Of a stretch of 37,714 nucleotides of DNA, positions 17,593-25,982 are shown piece after piece. The DNA comes from Chloroflexota bacterium. Its GTDB lineage: Bacteria > Chloroflexota > Anaerolineae > Aggregatilineales > Phototrophicaceae. The notes beneath the pieces were generated by a model that made no database searches, was not told where the DNA came from, and saw nothing but the letters and a program-made list of their open reading frames with translations. The translations under genes and the position numbers were made by a program. The DNA lies in contig VXNO01000185.1 of NCBI GenBank assembly GCA_009840575.1, forward strand, positions 1-37,714, written 5' to 3'. Each line of letters begins with the position of its first letter. The first letter of the stretch is position 1.

Positions 17593-18939
17593 ATGATACA
17601 AGCATTGCGTAACGCTTGGCGCTTGCCCGATGTGCGTAACAAGCTGCTCTTCACTATCTTCATTCTGATCGTATACCAATTCGCCGCGCACGTACCGGTG
17701 GTGGGCGTCGATCGGAATGTGCTGCGGCAGGTCTTCGAGAGCGGCAGCAGCGCTGGCAACTTGATCCAGGTGATGAACCTGCTTTCGGGCGGGGCGGTGG
17801 CGAACTTCAGCGTCATTGCCAATGGCGTTTATCCCTATATCACCGCTTCCATCATCTTCCAATTGCTGGTGCCGATTGTGCCGGCGCTGGAACGGATTCA
17901 ACGCGAGCCAGGCGGCCAAGAGAAGATCCAGCGCTATACCTATTTTGTGTCCATCCCCATGGCGGTGTTGCAGGCGCTGGGGCAGATTAGCATCTTTAAT
18001 CTGGCGACCGGCACCGGCGCGGAGATTATCCCCGGCTTCGGCTTTGGCATGGGCAGCGATATTTTGCTGACGGTCTCGGTCTTGACGACTATGACCGCCG
18101 GCACCATGTTCGCCATCTGGCTGGGCGAGCTAATCACCGAGCAGGGCATCGGCAATGGTATTTCCATTATCATTTTCGCCGGCATCGTGGCGCTTGCTCC
18201 GCAGAACCTGATCCAGCTATTGACACAGCAGCCCGATCGAGCGCTCTACAACCTGACGCTTTTCATCGTCATCACGCTGCTCAGCGTCGTCGCTGTGGTG
18301 GTGATTCAAGAAGGCGTGCGCCGCGTGCCGGTGCAATACGGGCGGCGTGTGCGCGGCAACCGGCAATTCGCCCAGCAGGACAGCTTCATCCCCCTGCGCG
18401 TCAACCCGGTGGGCATGATCCCGCTGATTTTCGCTCAGTCAATCATCACCTTCCCCGCCATCATCGCCAGCTTGTTCCCGCCCGGCGCGGTCGGCAATAC
18501 CATCCAGACGACCTTTGGCAACCAGCAGGGCTTGCTGTACTGGGGCACTTTCTTCCTGATGACGGTGGGCTTCACCTTCTTCTATGCGGAAGTCATGGTG
18601 GGCAACCAGAATCTGGCGGAGAATTTGCAGCGCAATGGCGGCTTTATCCCCGGCATCCGCCCCGGCAAGCGCACCGAAGACTTCATCAAGTCGACGACGC
18701 GGCGCATTACTTTTGTGGGCGCGTTCTTCTTGGGGGTCATCGCCATCATCCCGGGCGTGGTCGATCTGGTCAATCGCATCATCTTTCCGCTGGAAGCATC
18801 GGCGGGCGGCGCGGTTATGAATGCCGGGCTGGTGATTTCCGGCTCGGGTTTGATCATCGTTGTCGGCGTCGTCATTGATACCATGCGCCAGTTGGAAGCG
18901 CAGTTGGTCATGCGCAATTACGAAGGCTTTATGCGCTGA
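17593..18939 (+). CDS. secY: Protein translocase subunit SecY
   Basis: A 448-residue channel subunit of the SecYEG translocon in the cytoplasmic membrane. About ten hydrophobic segments are evident. The family segments GVYPYITASIIFQLLVP (second helix region), EQGIGNGISIIIFAGI and RGNRQFAQQDSFIPLRVN-PVGMIP are present, with the cytoplasmic loop PGKRTEDFI near the C-terminus. It starts MIQALRNAWRLPDVRNKLLF. A terminator-like hairpin follows 26 bases after the stop. Confidence 0.97.
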   Translation: MIQALRNAWRLPDVRNKLLFTIFILIVYQFAAHVPVVGVDRNVLRQVFESGSSAGNLIQVMNLLSGGAVANFSVIANGVYPYITASIIFQLLVPIVPALERIQREPGGQEKIQRYTYFVSIPMAVLQALGQISIFNLATGTGAEIIPGFGFGMGSDILLTVSVLTTMTAGTMFAIWLGELITEQGIGNGISIIIFAGIVALAPQNLIQLLTQQPDRALYNLTLFIVITLLSVVAVVVIQEGVRRVPVQYGRRVRGNRQFAQQDSFIPLRVNPVGMIPLIFAQSIITFPAIIASLFPPGAVGNTIQTTFGNQQGLLYWGTFFLMTVGFTFFYAEVMVGNQNLAENLQRNGGFIPGIRPGKRTEDFIKSTTRRITFVGAFFLGVIAIIPGVVDLVNRIIFPLEASAGGAVMNAGLVISGSGLIIVVGVVIDTMRQLEAQLVMRNYEGFMR

Positions 18940-18964
18940 TAGCGGACGATTCAAAGCCATCCTG

Positions 18965-18996
18965 GAGCCGGGCTGCCTATGCTCGGCTCTATTTTT
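18965..18996 (+). terminator. Terminator-like hairpin between secY and adk
   Basis: GAGCCGGGC (18965-18973) pairs with GCTCGGCTC (18981-18989), with one G-T wobble and a 7-base loop, followed by TATTTTT. This fits a Rho-independent terminator or attenuator. Because adk begins only 31 bases later with no clear new promoter, it may be a partial terminator that lowers expression of the downstream genes. Confidence 0.7.
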
Positions 18997-19026
18997 GTGC
19001 GCAACTGACGGACGGGAGAGAGCGGT

Positions 19027-19728
19027 ATGAGCTTGTATGTGATATTGATGGGCGTTCAAGGCGCTGGCAAAGGCTTGCAAGCCAAACGGATCGAGACGCG
19101 TTTTGGCATCCCACAGGTATCAACTGGCGACTTGTTCCGGGCGATGCGCACCCGCAGCGATGCCCTGGCTCGCAAAGTGCAAGAGCTCATGGCGGCCGGC
19201 ATCCTCATCGATGACGATACCACCAATGCCATCGTCGCCGACCGCCTGTCGCAAGCCGATGCCTTGCATGGCGTCATCCTGGATGGCTATCCGCGCAACC
19301 AGGTACAAGCCGCTTTCCTTGAGGACTTCCTGGCGGAGCGGGGCGAGCGTGTCGATGCGGTGCTGCTGCTGGAGCTGGACTTGTATGTCGCTTTCAAACG
19401 CGCCTTCGGGCGGGTTACAGCCGCCGATGGCAGCAGCTATAATTGTTATTACAAAGTCGAAGATGTCGATTTCAACTGGCTGGCGGATGAAAGCGGTCAA
19501 TTCCCGCCACGCCTGGAAGCGACCCGGTCGGGCAGCGACGCGCCACTCAAACGCAGGCCCGATGACGCCAGCGCCGATGCCATCATCAAGCGCATTGATA
19601 CCTTTCTGGAGACGACCCAGCCCTTGATTGATTATTTCGCCGCCAAAGACCTCCTGCGCAGGGTCAATGCCGACCAAAGCATTGAAGCGGTCTGGGCAGG
19701 TATTGAGCGCGCGCTGGGCAGAGCCTGA
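19027..19728 (+). CDS. adk: Adenylate kinase, divergent
   Basis: A 233-residue nucleoside monophosphate kinase, by position and fold adenylate kinase (ATP + AMP to 2 ADP). The core is recognisable: a P-loop GVQGAGKGLQA (residues 9-19), the AMP-site STGDLFR, the segment DGYPRN, and conserved arginines in FKRAFGR and KRRPDD. Two departures stand out. The nearly invariant Thr after GKG is Leu17, and the lid region (about 125-185) is long and lacks both the Cys4 zinc type and the usual short lid sequence. Order secY-adk-map is standard, and the stop overlaps map by one base. Activity is likely but substrate preference could differ. Confidence 0.85.
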   Translation: MSLYVILMGVQGAGKGLQAKRIETRFGIPQVSTGDLFRAMRTRSDALARKVQELMAAGILIDDDTTNAIVADRLSQADALHGVILDGYPRNQVQAAFLEDFLAERGERVDAVLLLELDLYVAFKRAFGRVTAADGSSYNCYYKVEDVDFNWLADESGQFPPRLEATRSGSDAPLKRRPDDASADAIIKRIDTFLETTQPLIDYFAAKDLLRRVNADQSIEAVWAGIERALGRA

Positions 19729-20549
19729 TGTCCGCGCAATCCGCCGCAGACCAGCCATCGCCCGTACTCAAGACGCCAGCAGAAATCGATATCATGCGCG
19801 AGGCGGGGCGCATCGTAGCCATCGCCCACGAAGCGGTGCGGCAGGCAGTCGCGCCGGGCGTCAGCACCAAGACCTTGGATACCATCGCCGAAACAGTGCT
19901 GCGCGACCATGGCGCAGAGCCGAGCTTCCTTGGCTATGTACAAGGCGAGCGACCACCCTATCCCGCCACCATCACCGCCTCGATCAACCACGAACTGGTG
20001 CATGGCATCCCGTCCGAGGCCCGGATTCTGCGCGAGGGTGATATCATCGGCATTGACCTCGCCTGCAAGTATCGCGGCTTCATCGGCGATGCGGCTTATA
20101 CCCATGCGGTCGGGCAGGTATCGCGGGCGGCGCGACGGCTCATGCAAGCCACCGAGGCGGCGCTGGCAGCGGCTATCCAGGCTTCGAGGCTGGGCAAGCG
20201 CATCAGCGATGTCGCCAGAGCCACTGCCAAAACCGCCGGGCGCATGGGCTATAGCGTGGCGCTGGAATACACCGGACACGGCGTCGGGCGCGATATGCAC
20301 GAAGCCCCGCAGGTGCCCAACTGGTGGCACAGCCGCAAAAGCAAATTCCAGTGGCAAGACCATGACCTGCAAGTCGGCATGACGTATGCCATCGAACCTA
20401 TGCTGATCGCGGGCCGCCCCGAACTGGTCGAACTGGACGATGGCTGGACGGTCGTAACCAAAGACGGCTCCTTGACAGCCCACTTCGAACACACCATCGC
20501 TATCACCGAGGCGGGTCCCCGCATCCTGACTTTGGGGGGCTCGGCATAA
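19728..20549 (+). CDS. map: Methionine aminopeptidase, type I
   Basis: A 273-residue enzyme removing the initiator methionine from nascent proteins. All five metal ligands are visible: Asp110 (GIDLA), Asp121 (GDAAYT), His184 (YTGHGVG), Glu223 (YAIEP) and Glu254 (HFEHT). The substrate-binding His92 and His191 are present too. Its start overlaps the adk stop by one base, so the two are coupled. There is no N-terminal zinc-finger extension. infA, which commonly follows map, is not found here. Confidence 0.96.
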   Translation: MSAQSAADQPSPVLKTPAEIDIMREAGRIVAIAHEAVRQAVAPGVSTKTLDTIAETVLRDHGAEPSFLGYVQGERPPYPATITASINHELVHGIPSEARILREGDIIGIDLACKYRGFIGDAAYTHAVGQVSRAARRLMQATEAALAAAIQASRLGKRISDVARATAKTAGRMGYSVALEYTGHGVGRDMHEAPQVPNWWHSRKSKFQWQDHDLQVGMTYAIEPMLIAGRPELVELDDGWTVVTKDGSLTAHFEHTIAITEAGPRILTLGGSA

Positions 20550-20584
20550 CCCGCCTGCTGCCGCCCCTATGTTGTCTGCTCGCT

Positions 20585-22021
20585 TTGATGGCGACTGCGC
20601 TCGCTTCCGCCCAAGACAACCACCCGCATTACGAAGCTAGCGATTGCCCGGAGATCGCGCTTTGGATGGCATCCGCAGAGTTGGGCGCTATCCGCTGCGG
20701 CCTATTGCATGTACGTGAAGATCGCGCGGCTGGCGGGGGCAGCGCCATGCTGCGGTTATTTGTGCTGCGGCTGGCGGCGCAGAATGAGCGGGGCAATGCG
20801 CCGATTGTCTATTTGGCGGGCGGCCCCGGTGGCGCGGCATCGGCAGCTCTGGAAGGCTTGCTAAGCTCGGCGCTACGAAGCGAGCATGAGATTATCTTGA
20901 TCGACCAGCGCGGCGCAGGCTTGTCCCAACCGGCGTTGAACTGCCCGGAAATTGACGCGGGGGCGAGCGAAAACCCGCTGGCAGCCTGCCGGGCGCGCTT
21001 GCTGGCGGCGGGTATTGACCTGGCGGCGTACAACACATCGAATAGCGCGCAGGATATAAACGAATTGTTGATTGCGCTGGACTTGCCGACCGCCAATATC
21101 TACGGTATCTCCTATGGGGCGCGGCTGGCGCTGACAATGGCGCGGGATTTCCCGCAGCGGTTGGGCGCGATGATCCTGGATGGCGTTTCTCCGCCCCAAG
21201 CCCAGTTGCTTACCGAGCAGGCGGTCAATGGCAATCGCGCCTTTGAGCGGCTCTTTGCCGATTGCGCCGCCGACCCAGCCTGCCGCCAAGCCTATCCCAA
21301 TCTGCGCGCCAGCTTCAACCAGGTCATTGACCGGCTCAATCAAGCGCCAGCCGAGATCGCCCATTTGCGCAGCGGCGAAGCCACCTGGATGGATGGCGAA
21401 ATCTGGGTTAACTACCTGTTTGATTTACTCTACGATACAAGCCTGCTGGCTTGGCTGCCGGCGATGATCCGCGCTCACGCCGCTGGCGACTATGGCTTCG
21501 CGCCGCCTGAAATGGCTTCACTGGCAAAGCCCGAATCAGCTTTGCAGTTGCCCGATTTTGCCCTGCAATATGACGCGGACAGCGAGGGCTTGTATTACAG
21601 CATTATCTGTGCCGAGGCTGTCCCATTTGAAAGCGCCGAGGGTCTTTTAGCGGCGGGCGCGCGTCTGCCCCCTCGCACCGCCGCCGCGCTGAGCAATGCC
21701 GCTTTGCAGCTATTGGCTGATTGCGAGCTTTGGGGTCTGCCAGCCGCCGCTGCCAGCCATAAGCGACCGGTCATCAGCGCTATTCCCACACTGCTGTTTT
21801 CCGGCGCTTATGACCCGGTCAGTCCGCCGGCTTGGGCTGTGGCAGCCGCGCAAGGCTTAGAAACAAGTTGGCGCTTTGTCTTGCCAGATACGGGGCATGG
21901 CGCGCTGGGCAATAGCGATTGCGCCGATACAATCGCGCTGGAATTTTTGCGTCAGCCGACACAGGAGCCAGCTAGCGATTGCCTTGAGGCGCTGCGCCCG
22001 CCCGTTTTTCGCAGCCAATGA
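20585..22021 (+). CDS. Exported alpha/beta hydrolase, S33 / tripeptidyl-aminopeptidase-like
   Basis: A protein of 478 or more residues with the S33-type layout. Counting from the TTG at 20585, it has the oxyanion motif GGPGG (79-83), the strand DQRGAGLSQP, the nucleophile elbow GISYG with Ser176, and, in the C-terminal TAP-like part, Asp410 (GAYDPVSPP) and His438 (DTGHG). Such enzymes cleave N-terminal peptides or esters outside the cytoplasm. The open frame continues upstream through an excellent signal sequence (RLLPPLCCLLALMATALASA), but no ATG, GTG or TTG lies in frame before 20585. Translation may start at a rare codon, for example ATA at 20546, just downstream of GGGGGG. The gene occupies the slot normally held by infA. 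Confidence 0.8.
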   Translation: MMATALASAQDNHPHYEASDCPEIALWMASAELGAIRCGLLHVREDRAAGGGSAMLRLFVLRLAAQNERGNAPIVYLAGGPGGAASAALEGLLSSALRSEHEIILIDQRGAGLSQPALNCPEIDAGASENPLAACRARLLAAGIDLAAYNTSNSAQDINELLIALDLPTANIYGISYGARLALTMARDFPQRLGAMILDGVSPPQAQLLTEQAVNGNRAFERLFADCAADPACRQAYPNLRASFNQVIDRLNQAPAEIAHLRSGEATWMDGEIWVNYLFDLLYDTSLLAWLPAMIRAHAAGDYGFAPPEMASLAKPESALQLPDFALQYDADSEGLYYSIICAEAVPFESAEGLLAAGARLPPRTAAALSNAALQLLADCELWGLPAAAASHKRPVISAIPTLLFSGAYDPVSPPAWAVAAAQGLETSWRFVLPDTGHGALGNSDCADTIALEFLRQPTQEPASDCLEALRPPVFRSQ

Positions 22022-22043
22022 CGATTCTGCGATGAAGAAAAAG

Positions 22044-22073
22044 TTGACCTTTACCTGCGCGCGGGTCTATGCT
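22044..22073 (+). promoter_or_regulatory. Promoter for the rpmJ-rpsM-rpsK-rpoA-rplQ segment
   Basis: TTGACC (22044-22049) and TATGCT (22068-22073) are separated by 18 bases, each close to consensus. The predicted transcript starts near 22080 and has a leader of about 75 bases before rpmJ. A small hairpin CCCG-GTGA-CGGG (22099-22110) with a GNRA-type loop lies in this leader. Confidence 0.55.
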
Positions 22074-22156
22074 ACACTGCTCTTTCGTTGTCAGCATGCC
22101 CGGTGACGGGTGAATCTGCGTCAAGGCGAGCCAGGCAGGGAATTGAGGAAGCACCC

Positions 22157-22270
22157 ATGAAAGTATCAGCCAGCGTTAGGCGGCGCTGCCCGAAGTGTCG
22201 TGTCATCAAGCGCAAGCGCCGCGTCATGATTATTTGTGAAAATCCCAAACACAAGCAGAGGCAGGGTTAG
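22157..22270 (+). CDS. rpmJ: 50S ribosomal protein L36, zinc type
   Basis: A 37-residue L36 that binds zinc through Cys11, Cys14, Cys27 and His32 ([16 protein letters not shown]), the C+ form. The start [17 protein letters not shown] is canonical, with GAGGAA six bases upstream. It is the first gene of the alpha-like segment and precedes rpsM by 30 bases. It is too small to show up well in gene calling but unambiguous. Confidence 0.96.
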   Translation: MKVSASVRRRCPKCRVIKRKRRVMIICENPKHKQRQG

Positions 22271-22300
22271 GCAGCCCCAAGCTGACCAGGAGGCGCATCC

Positions 22301-22687
22301 ATGGCGAGAATCGAAGGTGTAGACCTGCCGCGCGACAAACGGGTCGTCATCGGCTTGACATATATCTACGGCATCGGCAGATCGACAAGCCAGCGCCTTT
22401 TGGATAGCGCCGGCATCAACCACAGCACGCGCGTGCGTGATCTCAGCGAGAGCGAAGTGCAACGCCTGCGTGAGTTGATCGGCGGCTTGACAACCGAAGG
22501 CGACCTGCGCCGCCAGACTCAGCTCAATATCAAGCGCCTGATGGAGATCAACTCCTATCGCGGCTTGCGGCATCGGCGGCGTTTGCCGGTGCGCGGGCAG
22601 AGGACACGTACCAACGGACGGACGCGGCGCGGCAAGAAGCAAACAGTCGCGGGGCGCGGACGGCGGCGCGGAGCAACCAAAAAATAG
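22301..22687 (+). CDS. rpsM: 30S ribosomal protein S13
   Basis: A 128-residue S13, which contacts the P-site tRNA and the 50S subunit. It starts [20 protein letters not shown], has the helix-turn segment [14 protein letters not shown], and a basic C-terminus with [26 protein letters not shown] lies upstream. rpsK follows after an unusually long gap of 120 bases. Confidence 0.97.
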   Translation: MARIEGVDLPRDKRVVIGLTYIYGIGRSTSQRLLDSAGINHSTRVRDLSESEVQRLRELIGGLTTEGDLRRQTQLNIKRLMEINSYRGLRHRRRLPVRGQRTRTNGRTRRGKKQTVAGRGRRRGATKK

Positions 22688-22712
22688 CACTGCGGCGCGT
22701 GGACCTGCGGGC

Positions 22713-22751
22713 AGCGGCTTGCCATTTGCGCGCATTTGGCAGGCGGCCGCT
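22713..22751 (+). other. Hairpin in the rpsM-rpsK gap
   Basis: AGCGGC (22713-22718) pairs with GCCGCT (22746-22751) and TGCCA (22720-22724) with TGGCA (22737-22741), with a short asymmetric bulge. It occupies much of a 120-base gap between two genes that are usually adjacent. It could be a processing or regulatory site; no T-run follows. Confidence 0.4.
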
Positions 22752-22807
22752 GGCGCATGGTTTCAGACGCAGCGAGCGGGTAACGAATAGGCAACTGGAG
22801 CAAGGGT

Positions 22808-23206
22808 ATGGCAAGAGCAAGAAGAGGCGGTCGCGGCACAGGCCGGCGGGTCTATAAAAATATCCCTTATGGCCAGGCGCATATCTATGCGACATTTAAC
22901 AACACCATCGTTTCCATGACCGACCAGTCTGGGAATGTCATCACCTGGGCGAGCGCCGGCACCTCCGGCTTCACCGGCAGCCGCAAAAACACGCCCTATG
23001 CCGCGCGCATGGCTGCCGAAACAGCCGCCGCCAATTCGCAGCAGCACGGCATGAAAGAAGTTGACATCTTTGTCAAAGGACCTGGCCCCGGTCGGGAAGC
23101 GGCGATCCGCTCTATCCAGCAGAGTGGCTTGAAGGTGCGCTCTATCAGCGATGTTACGCCCGTGCCGCACAATGGCGTGCGGCCACCCAAACGTCGGCGC
23201 GTCTAG
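22808..23206 (+). CDS. rpsK: 30S ribosomal protein S11
   Basis: A 132-residue S11 at the 30S platform near the Shine-Dalgarno helix. Conserved segments are [33 protein letters not shown] and the end [18 protein letters not shown]. In most bacteria rpsD (S4) follows; here rpoA follows directly, 21 bases on. Confidence 0.97.
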   Translation: MARARRGGRGTGRRVYKNIPYGQAHIYATFNNTIVSMTDQSGNVITWASAGTSGFTGSRKNTPYAARMAAETAAANSQQHGMKEVDIFVKGPGPGREAAIRSIQQSGLKVRSISDVTPVPHNGVRPPKRRRV

Positions 23207-23227
23207 TCGAAAGGCAATTTTGACCTT

Positions 23228-24247
23228 ATGGTGTTTCCTGCAACTGTGTCAGATTTCGGGCCGGCTGTGGCAGAGGTGAACTCGGTAACTGCCAATATGG
23301 TGCTGCCGCACCAAGTCGAGTGCGAAAATCCCACGCGCGATTATGGACGCTTTGTCATAGGGCCGCTGGAAGGCGGCTATGGCTTGACGCTGGGCAACGG
23401 GCTGCGGCGCGTTTTGTTGTCTTCACTGCCCGGCGCGGCGGTTACCAGTGTGCGTGTCTCCGATGTGCATCACGAATTTTCCAAAATCCCCGGCGTGCGC
23501 GAAGATATGACGCAGCTCATCTTGCAGCTCAAGCAGTTGCGGCTGGTCTTGCACGGCGTGGAAAGCTCACGCATGCGGCTGGAATATCGTGGCGCGGAAG
23601 GCACTGTGACCGCTGGCGACATCGCTGCGCCGCCCGAAGTGCAAATCGAAAACCCCAGCCTGTATCTGTTCACGGTGGATGACCGTGATGCCCATATTGA
23701 AATGGAGTTTGAGGTGAGCAGCGGGCGCGGCTTCAGCCCGGCTGAAGACCGAGGTCGCTTGCCAATTGGCGAACTGCCCGTTGATGCCATCTACAGCCCC
23801 ATCAAGCGTGTCAACTTTGAGGTCGAGCGCGCCCGCGTCGGTCAGCGCACCAATTATGACCGCCTGGCGCTGGAGCTATGGACGGACGGCACCATCCGCC
23901 CGCAAGAGGCTCTGGCGCAAGCGGCGCAGATCATGATGCACCACCTCAAGGTCATCGCTGGCGTGGACGAAGAATGGTTCCAGGCGATCGAACTGCCAGC
24001 GCCTATTGATGACGAACCGACCTATCCGCCGCTTTACGACAAGCCGATAGAAGAGCTGGACTTGAGCGTGCGCGTTTTCAATTCACTCAAGCGCACCGGC
24101 ATCACTTCAGTGGGCGATGTGCTGGATATGCTGCAACGCGGGCCCGACGCCATGCTCGCTATCCGCAATTTTGGCGAAAAATCGCTGGATGAGTTGGAAG
24201 AGAAGCTGGCGGAAAAGAATTATTGGCCCCTCGACAGGGCGGAATAA
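23228..24247 (+). CDS. rpoA: DNA-directed RNA polymerase alpha subunit
   Basis: An alpha subunit of about 339 residues. The N-terminal dimerisation domain is clear (GRFVIGPLEGGYGLTLGNGL, then LRRVLLSSLPGAAVTSV). The C-terminal domain that touches UP elements and activators follows (LKRTGITSVGDVLDMLQRG and IRNFGEKSLDELEEKL). The first 20 residues before NMVLPHQVE are not conserved, and the ribosome-binding site is poor. The true start could be the ATG at 23297, which would leave 316 residues, still a usual length. It closes with rplQ 21 bases downstream. Confidence 0.96.
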   Translation: MVFPATVSDFGPAVAEVNSVTANMVLPHQVECENPTRDYGRFVIGPLEGGYGLTLGNGLRRVLLSSLPGAAVTSVRVSDVHHEFSKIPGVREDMTQLILQLKQLRLVLHGVESSRMRLEYRGAEGTVTAGDIAAPPEVQIENPSLYLFTVDDRDAHIEMEFEVSSGRGFSPAEDRGRLPIGELPVDAIYSPIKRVNFEVERARVGQRTNYDRLALELWTDGTIRPQEALAQAAQIMMHHLKVIAGVDEEWFQAIELPAPIDDEPTYPPLYDKPIEELDLSVRVFNSLKRTGITSVGDVLDMLQRGPDAMLAIRNFGEKSLDELEEKLAEKNYWPLDRAE

Positions 24248-24268
24248 ACGACAAACGAGGCGCAAGAC

Positions 24269-24676
24269 ATGCGACACCGACACCACGGCAAAAAGCTCAA
24301 TCGCAGCAGCAGCCACCGCAAAGCGCTGCGCATGAACCTGGCTACGCAACTGTTGACGCGCGGGCGCATCCGCACGACCTTTCACAAAGCCAAGTTTGTG
24401 CAGGGTCATGCCGAGCGGCTGATTACCATTGCCAAGCGCGGGCTGGCAAAAGCAGAAGCGCGCGGCGATGAGCTCATCGCTGTGCATGCGCGCCGCCAGG
24501 TGGCTCGCCGGTTGAACAACGACCGCGTGCTGGTCAGTAAGGTTTTTGACGAGCTCGCGCCTTTGTATGCCGATCGCCCCGGCGGCTACACGCGCATATT
24601 GAAGCTGGGTCCGCGCAAAGGCGATAATGCCGAAATGGCGCTGATTGAATTGGTCGATTACGAAGTTGAGGATTGA
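24269..24676 (+). CDS. rplQ: 50S ribosomal protein L17
   Basis: A 135-residue L17 beginning MRHRHHGKKLNRSSSHRKAL, with LLTRGRIRTTFHKAKFVQGHAE-type conserved core and a typical C-terminal RPGGYTRILKLGPRKGDNAE. It sits at the tunnel exit of the 50S subunit. Its stop overlaps the truA start by four bases (TTGA), so truA is translationally coupled to it. Confidence 0.96.
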   Translation: MRHRHHGKKLNRSSSHRKALRMNLATQLLTRGRIRTTFHKAKFVQGHAERLITIAKRGLAKAEARGDELIAVHARRQVARRLNNDRVLVSKVFDELAPLYADRPGGYTRILKLGPRKGDNAEMALIELVDYEVED

Positions 24677-25479
24677 GCTATCGACAGTTGAAGACCCGTT
24701 ACGGCGCGCTGCTTGCCTATGACGGCACCGCTTACCAAGGATTCCAGCGACAGCCCGCGCCCAATCCAACCATCCAGGCAGCGGTCGAGGCAGCGCTGGG
24801 GAAAGTATGTGGGCGGGATGTTCGCATTGTCGCGGCAGGGCGGACGGATGCCGGTGTACACGCGGCGGGGCAGGTTATCGCCTTTGATGTGACTTGGCGG
24901 CATAGCGAATCCGAATTGCAGCGAGCGGTCAATGCGCAATTGCCAATGGACATCGCCTTAAAAAGCTGCTGGCTCGCGCCCGGTTTTCACCCCCGTTACG
25001 ATGCGCTTTGGCGGCAATATGCCTATCGCATCAATACGCCGGCCGCGCGAAATCCATTGACAGCGCGCTACGAATGGCAATTGGCGGGCATGGAGCTGGA
25101 CGGGGCGGGCATGCAAGCAGCGGCGGAACATTGCCTGGGCGAGCGCGATTTCGCCGCCTTTGGCACGCCACCGCAAGCCAGCAGCAGCAATACCATCCGC
25201 CAGGTCTTTGAATCGCGCTGGAGCGAAGCGGAAACGGAATCGGGAAGTATCTACACCTATCGCATCCGCGGCACAGCTTTTTTGTATCACATGGTGCGCC
25301 GCATGGTCGGGACGATGGTGTCGGTGGGCAGAGGCAGGCTGAACGTGGGTGAATTTGCGGATATTTTGCACAGCCGCGACCTGCAGCGAGCCAAAGGCCT
25401 GGCACCGCCACAGGGTCTGACGCTAGAGGCGGTGGAGTATCCGCCAGGAATATGGGCAGCAGGGACAAAAGGCGAATAG
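24673..25479 (+). CDS. truA: tRNA pseudouridine synthase A
   Basis: A 268-residue enzyme that converts uridines 38-40 of the tRNA anticodon stem to pseudouridine. The catalytic Asp59 lies in AAGRTDAGVHAAGQV, and LAYDGTAYQGFQRQP and the C-terminal FLYHMVRRMVGTMV are conserved. It starts with TTG overlapping the rplQ stop. The position between rplQ and rplM is a common arrangement. Confidence 0.95.
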   Translation: MSYRQLKTRYGALLAYDGTAYQGFQRQPAPNPTIQAAVEAALGKVCGRDVRIVAAGRTDAGVHAAGQVIAFDVTWRHSESELQRAVNAQLPMDIALKSCWLAPGFHPRYDALWRQYAYRINTPAARNPLTARYEWQLAGMELDGAGMQAAAEHCLGERDFAAFGTPPQASSSNTIRQVFESRWSEAETESGSIYTYRIRGTAFLYHMVRRMVGTMVSVGRGRLNVGEFADILHSRDLQRAKGLAPPQGLTLEAVEYPPGIWAAGTKGE

Positions 25480-25521
25480 CGCGACATAAAAAAAGCCCGC
25501 GCAGCGCTGGAGGAAGAAAAA

Positions 25522-25965
25522 ATGAGGCAAGCAATTCAGAAGACTTACGCGACAAGCCCAGCCGATATCGAGCGGCGCTGGTATGTGATTGACGCCCAGG
25601 GCATGACGCTGGGCCGGCTGGCATCCAAAGTCGCGCCGATCTTGCGCGGCAAGCACAAGCCCTATTTCACAAGCCATCTGGATACAGGCGATTATGTCAT
25701 CATCGTGAACGCCGACAAAATCCATGTTACTGGCAAGCGACTCGACCAGAAGATCTATTATCGCCACACGGGTTATCCCGGCGGCTTGAAGCAGATGACC
25801 CTGCGTGAGATGATGAACCGCTTCCCCACGCGCGCGCTGCAATTCGCCATCAAAGGCATGTTGCCCAAAGGTCCGCTGGGCAGGCAGATGTTCCGCAAAC
25901 TCAAAATATACGCGGGCGCTAATCACCCGCATCAGGCTCAGCAGCCACAAATGCTCGAACTCTAG
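25522..25965 (+). CDS. rplM: 50S ribosomal protein L13
   Basis: A 147-residue L13, one of the earliest 50S assembly proteins. Characteristic segments are [50 protein letters not shown] and [25 protein letters not shown] lies eight bases before the ATG. It forms the usual pair with rpsI, 17 bases downstream. Confidence 0.97.
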   Translation: MRQAIQKTYATSPADIERRWYVIDAQGMTLGRLASKVAPILRGKHKPYFTSHLDTGDYVIIVNADKIHVTGKRLDQKIYYRHTGYPGGLKQMTLREMMNRFPTRALQFAIKGMLPKGPLGRQMFRKLKIYAGANHPHQAQQPQMLEL

Positions 25966-25982
25966 GCGAGCGAGGAGAAACC

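Noticed and set aside
25480-25521. A-run and GC block after truA as a terminator
   Set aside because: The A-run precedes the GC block on the plus strand, and no adequate stem forms on either strand.
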